The translations under genes were made by a program, and so were the position numbers. From Phragmites australis (Eukaryota; Streptophyta; Magnoliopsida; Poales; Poaceae), in assembly GCF_958298935.1 (NCBI RefSeq), contig NC_084927.1, positions 32,562,001 to 32,626,000 on the forward strand: 64,000 nt of DNA, written 5' to 3'. Positions 59,001 to 64,000 of this stretch are shown here, piece by piece. The stretch's first letter is position 1; every line of letters starts with the position of its first letter. The notes beneath the pieces were generated by a model. It was not told where the DNA came from. It worked only from the letters and a program-made list of their open reading frames with translations, and ran no database searches.

Positions 59001-61449
59001 AAAAAATAAAAGTCATCAAACTAAATCAATATTAATATCAATCACTCTTAAAAAACAAGACACATTTCATCTCAAAAAATAAGACAAATTTTAACTTAAT
59101 TTCTCACCGTACCATTCCAGGCATGATACTTACCTGCCAAGACGCTCCCAGGGTATCTCTGTATCTCTGTGCATAAAGATTAGTGCTTATTTGTAGGAAG
59201 TAGAGCTTTGTGGACTTGTTCTCACCTCCTTGGCTAAACCCTCGCAGGTATATACTCATCTTGCTCTGATCCTGTCGCTGTCAGCCTCGGCATGTTGACA
59301 ACAGAGACATCGAATGGAGATTTGCAACATATAATAAAGTGGCATATCTCCTTGTTTATTAGCCCAAATCCTAACCAGAATCTCCGACTTGCCAAAAAGA
59401 CCAAAGACTAAGACATGTAAAAGAAGGTTTTGCGCTGCTTTTACCTGCACAGAAGTAGTTACTTCAGCATACACGAGTCATGCGGTCAATGATTATTTCG
59501 GCTGGGCCAAGGCTTTGCGCTGCAATGGTCGCGATCTCGCGGAGCGTGGTCAGGCCAACAGACACAAGAACAACTATTCGGCCCTGCACGGTGACGTCGC
59601 AGTGCAAAGGCTTGCACGGCCTCGAGCATTATTGCCCGCGCGATGTCGGTAACCAGCGTCACGATGCCAGGTTCGGAAGTAAATTTTATGAGAATTAGTC
59701 CTATAAAAATTTATCTCTCTTATAATAATATGTATTTACTATTTTCTTTCTCTTTAACTCAACTATTAAATCGCAGATGTTATAAAATTTACTTCCCGGC
59801 CGCCACGCAGCGAGAGCACCTACTACAACCTACAGCAGATGCCACGCAGTGCCTCTCCTTTTGGCTGCGTTCCTCTGTAACCTCTTGCTTCCACGGGAAC
59901 CGCGCATTCCGCCCTGCGTGCGCCGTGCCCGGCGGCCTCCGCTACGAACGCTTCCGTGGCTGGAACGCGAGCGCGCGGGGTTGCTCTCACCATCGAGTTC
60001 GCGCGGTTTCCCCGTATTGTCAAGGTGGTTGGATTATCCAGCGGTGCACGGTACGAGAAAATAGAAACGAGCGTGCAAACCGGTAAACTGTAACGTGGAA
60101 CGAGCTGAGTCACTCCTCTTTGCTCATGCCGCCCGGCTCACCAGACATGTCTTCCTCATGCAACAGCAACACTAACACCAGCCGTTTGCTCCACATGCCT
60201 TTCACACGCGCAGATCTTTTTCTGGATTCGATCACGGCGCGGGACATTAATTGCAGCAGCGAATGAAGATTTGAGAACCGACGAAGAGTCGTTTCCGGCA
60301 TGTTTCAACGGACACCTGGGTTATAGCCGGCAGAATGGAGATCGCCGGCAGAGAAATGCATAGAAAACCCCTTAGGATATCTGATCTGCTGAAAAAGTTG
60401 GAAAAAGATTGCAAAGCATATCAACGGCCCATTAAAGTACGTACTGCCTCAGGATTCGTGCGGCATGCGTAGTTTCCACAAATAGCATAGCTGCACCTGC
60501 CGCCTGATCGGATCTGTTGGGTAGACTGCAAACGAAAAGAAGCTCATCTTTTTAGTGTGAATGGGATAAGAGATTCCGTGCAGTACTTAGCTCGGCACCG
60601 CCGGGAAGCGTCAACGCCTGCTTCAGGTTCAGGAAGCCCAGCTGTTTTGTTTCCCAATTACTTGAGCGCGGGCGTGGGTCGGCGGGCGGATCTCTGCATT
60701 AAGATAGATTAATGCAGAGAAATACTGACTATACAGTGAAACGAGTCCGGCACTACAGTAATCCATATAAATTAATCAACATTTACTATAGGACCGGTGT
60801 ATCAATCTGGCACTGTAGCGAAATGCTGTAGCACCCGACCATAATCCATCTACCGTGAAATCAACGCTCAAATCGGAGCTAATGCAGATGACTGTTTATC
60901 CTTTGTATTAGCTCCTTCAATGCAAAGAGCCCTTTCCGCTCAGTTGGTGTATATCTGCTGGTGCTAGACCAGTAGAAGATCATCAGCCTCACAGGAGACG
61001 CAGGAGACTAGCTAGGTTCCTCTTTCTTTGTTTCGCAAGTTTTTGCCCCCCAACAGATTGCTGGTGAGATTGCCCCTCTGTGGAGTGTGGACTCGAAACG
61101 ACTAGTACTTCAGGAAGTTTTAACGCATGTGGCCCTACACCGTACACGGGTTGTTGACAAATTAGACATTTTCTGAAAGGAGAGACAGCAGGAGCTACGC
61201 TTTGCCTTATGAAGAAGTAGGTCAGTCAGAGATGATCTGATGAGAGGCCAACCAAAAATTATGATGTTTTGGGCCAGGATTACCTGGAGGATGCGAAGTG
61301 AAGACTGTACTGACGCCTTGCACCGTCCGTCGTAGCAACAGACCAGCTTGAATTCGATGAAACGCTTGCTGGACGATACAATATACTAGCACACTCCAGA
61401 AAATAAGGGGAGGTTGAGAGTTGGTTCTCTCCACGCGTTGATACAATGC
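59001..61449. other. Intergenic with a MITE-like segment
   Basis: No gene recognised. The ORFs around 59643-60113 lie in a GC-rich patch on both strands without motifs. 60690-60910 is a small MITE-like segment (TTAATGCAGA and GCACTGTAG/CACTACAG motifs in inverted arrangement). Confidence 0.4.
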
Positions 61450-61640
61450 TGTTATGAATAGACATCTTTTAGATTTTATCATGTAATTAATTACTAAAAC
61501 TTGTATCTATTGAGAAGGTATATCTTATCTATTCAGTATGTATAAATATATAAACACTCCATAAATCAATACAAGATTTTCAATCTCTATTATCTACTTT
61601 CTGTCTCCTATCAATTTTCTACTGCAATACGTTATCAGCC
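61450..61640 (+). mobile_element. Short Copia LTR (about 177 bp) with primer-binding motif
   Basis: Starts TGTTATGAATAGAC, contains TATAAATATATAAAC (about 61540), and ends CTACTGCA at 61626. It is followed by CGTTATCAGCC, a primer-binding site of the same TTATCAGC type as at 48790. Confidence 0.5.
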
Positions 61641-63560
61641 ACTTTGTTCTCCGTTCCGCTAATCGCCTGGAAATGAATGCTCTACACACGACATCTGTGA
61701 TTCCTCCCTCTCCTATCGGCCAGACCGAAGCACAACAGAGGTTGATCCACTGCAACGAAGGCATCAGGGCTAGACTGGGAGCACATTGCGACGACACTGC
61801 ACGTAAGAAAACATCGCCATTGATACGTCCACTCCAACAAAGAAGCTCATCGGCCATCCCCGTTGCATCTAGCAGAAGGATTAACAAAAGGATGAACACC
61901 ATGGACAAATCGATCACACAAGGTAGGCATCATGCAAATTGATGAACTTATTTATAGCGATGCCCTTCGTGGCACGAGGAGATGCCCGGTGGCGTCATCA
62001 CCCTGTGCGGCCAGCCTGAACGACGGTGCACGAGGCCACTACGCGCTAGCCCGAACAGTCCACATGGGGCCACTGCGCACCTGCCTGAATTGGCAGCGCA
62101 TCAGACGGTGGCCCCAATGTCGACGAGGCAACGTGCCCGCATTGGAGCTGTTCACCCACAACACCGGCAACCCAACTAGGGCATGCCGAAGAAGACGACC
62201 GACGGCCTCCTCGTCGTCCGCACTCTAGCGCAACCGCCCTTTGGTGTCACCTCCCATCCATCTGGCCCTCGCCCCTCCAGCGAAGGCACCCCCCTCATAC
62301 CGCAGCACTCTTGGTGTGGCCACCTCTCATGGCTGGGCAACGATGGCTTTGATGCGGTGGCCACGTCGCGACCTAGCCATCCGGCGGCGGCTGCGCTTAG
62401 TGAGGGAGGTTGAGACCGCCGCTCCTTCCTCTTTTATATGGGGCGGGATGAGGGGAGGCTGCATGGGCCGAGTGGGCCAGAAGGGCCGCCTGAGCCGCAG
62501 TCCAGGTTAGCTTAGCCCCCTCGGTCAGGCCAAAATGCAGCAAGCCTTCGACCATTTTGCATAATAGCCCTTAATGTTTTACAAATTTATATGTTTGTAT
62601 AAAATTAGTGGCTGGCTATTTCTATTTAGGCCCTAGGGTCCTAATAAATAGCCCATTTGAATAGTACTATGTGTATTATTTTTGTTACAGTCCCTGTACT
62701 TGTTTATAATTATATAAATTTATGTACTTTTATGAATAAGTATTTCTAGACCCAATGAGTGCTAGATTTGCAACATGTTCAATGTATTTACGTATCTGCA
62801 TTCAAAAAAACATGTCTTTACCTTTTCATACTTTTAAATTCTTGCAGTTTACTTTTATATTACAATTGAATACTCTTCGCACTCATTTTTTTATTTAAGC
62901 CCAAAATTGCTTCATAAAAGCACAAATTGTTTAATTAGAAGCTGATTTTTCATGCAAAATTTACAGTTATTACCTCCATGTAATATTTGTGAAACATAAG
63001 GTAATAAAACTATGGATCTACTGCATATTATAGATTATCCGTTATTACTGTGAGATCTATATTTTGTCACCTTGAATTTATGATTACATTTAACATGTTC
63101 TTCCAAATATTATTTTTAGAATAACACAAGGTTGGCATATTATGCTCATAACAAAGAATTACTCATTCACTACTATGCGGTCTACACTATTTTTGGTGAC
63201 TACCATCAAAGTGTTATACCACTTCTATACGGTCTACACCATATTGGTGACTATTGTCAAAAGGTTAAATCACTAAATTAGAGGTATATATCAATTTGGT
63301 GATTACCTGATATTGTAAATGAGTATAATACAAGGTAATAGGAACATAGATATCTACTAGTAAATGTCAGATTATATCTCCTACTACTACGAGATCTACA
63401 CCACATTTGATGATTATCTTCAACGCGTTAACTATATAATTTGAGATCTACACTATGTACTTCAAGTCTCAACTTGACTTCACAAATTTTGCATTATTAT
63501 TACAACATTGCCGTGATGATTTTTAATTTACCAATAGTAAATTAATCAAATCTATGATAA
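61641..63560 (+). other. Long Copia leader, non-coding
   Basis: The 1.9 kb between LTR and gag remnant: GC-rich to about 62510, with chance ORFs, then AT-rich. 63170-63450 holds a loose repeat of GGTCTACAC..AT..TTTGGTGA-type text (63180, 63231 and about 63395). Confidence 0.45.
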
Positions 63561-63570
63561 AATTCATGTA

Positions 63571-64000
63571 GGATACAATGACAGCCAAAGTGTTTGATGA
63601 ACTCACGCTTGATGATCATAATTATCCAACATGAGCAATGGACGCCAATGTCAGTCTCGTATCTCGTGGAATAGTAATAGCACTGCAACCTCTCTAAGAG
63701 AAAGATCCACTGCGACCAGATCAAGTTAAAAATAGAGTATTATATATCATAATGCATCAGATACATCCGGATCTCAAATCTGAGTATCTAATGGAAGAAA
63801 ATTTGAGCACTCTATCGCTAGCTCTTAAAACTAGATATGAATAGCAGAAGGTAGTAATTCTGTCTGAAGCGTACCATGGATGGTCACATATTCGACTTCA
63901 TGACTTTAAGTTCGTCGGAGATTACAATCATGATGTTCATAAAATTTAATCAATTTTTTTTTTCAAAAATAGAACCTAAAAATGAGAAAAATATAGAGAA
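63571..64000 (+). pseudogene. Copia gag remnant, cut by the window edge
   Basis: Reading with in-frame stops shows the Copia gag (UBN2-type) pattern: an L..DDHNY..AMDA start, a block near 63745-63790 encoding IMHQIHPDLKSEY, then LSLALKTRYE and LHDFKFVGDYNHDVHKI near 63890-63945. Stops at about 63634, 63697 and 63842 show it is non-functional. It continues beyond 64000. Confidence 0.75.

Overview
This is a stretch of plant nuclear DNA, almost certainly from a grass (Poaceae). The evidence is GT-AG introns, GC-rich first exons with codons ending in G or C, products typical of angiosperms, and very dense MITE, hAT, Gypsy and Copia insertions. The species cannot be fixed from the sequence. There are no bacterial, organellar or CRISPR features, and I found no tRNA or rRNA gene.

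Four host genes are supported. (1) The last two exons of an MSL1-type mechanosensitive channel gene lie at the left edge (260-1489, +). (2) A two-exon DUF604/Fringe-like type II membrane glycosyltransferase lies at 7008-8886 (-). (3) A single-exon BRH1-like RING-H2 ubiquitin ligase lies at 24480-25109 (-), with a TATA box at about 25244. (4) A two-exon BTB/POZ protein of the Arabidopsis At1g63850 type lies at 49350-51087 (+). They share no evident pathway; each is an isolated gene among transposons.

Region by region: 1.8-3.35 kb is an LTR-like repeat full of CCGG palindromes. At 4.6-5.6 and 6.6-6.9 kb are inverted-repeat elements. At 10.5-14.3 kb is a decayed Ty3/Gypsy element, split between protease and reverse transcriptase by a solo LTR with an exact 5-bp target duplication. 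15-24 kb is gene-poor and holds MITEs and one long inverted repeat. 28.7-34 kb carries MITEs, a second LTR-like repeat and a long foldback. At 34.57-38.25 kb is a complete hAT (Tip100-like) transposon with an open 811-codon transposase, terminal inverted repeats and a perfect 8-bp target duplication. At 39.2-40.1 kb is a poly(A)-tailed retroposed insert with an 11-bp target duplication. At 41.0-41.4 and 53.4-54.4 kb are two members of one foldback family. At 46-48.9 kb is a decayed Ty1/Copia element (-). At 54.8-55.6 kb is a TTA-flanked inverted-repeat element, and at 57.2-59.0 kb an inverted relative of the 30-kb LTR-like repeat. From 61.45 kb to the end lies the left part of another decayed Copia element (+).

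The standout is the hAT element. Its ends, target duplication, splice sites and transposase reading frame are all intact, and degenerate end sequences resembling it occur elsewhere in the window. No wholly new system is evident. The most unusual structures are the five tandem stem-loops in the U3 of the solo LTR and the foldback pair in which one copy appears to have lost its spacer.
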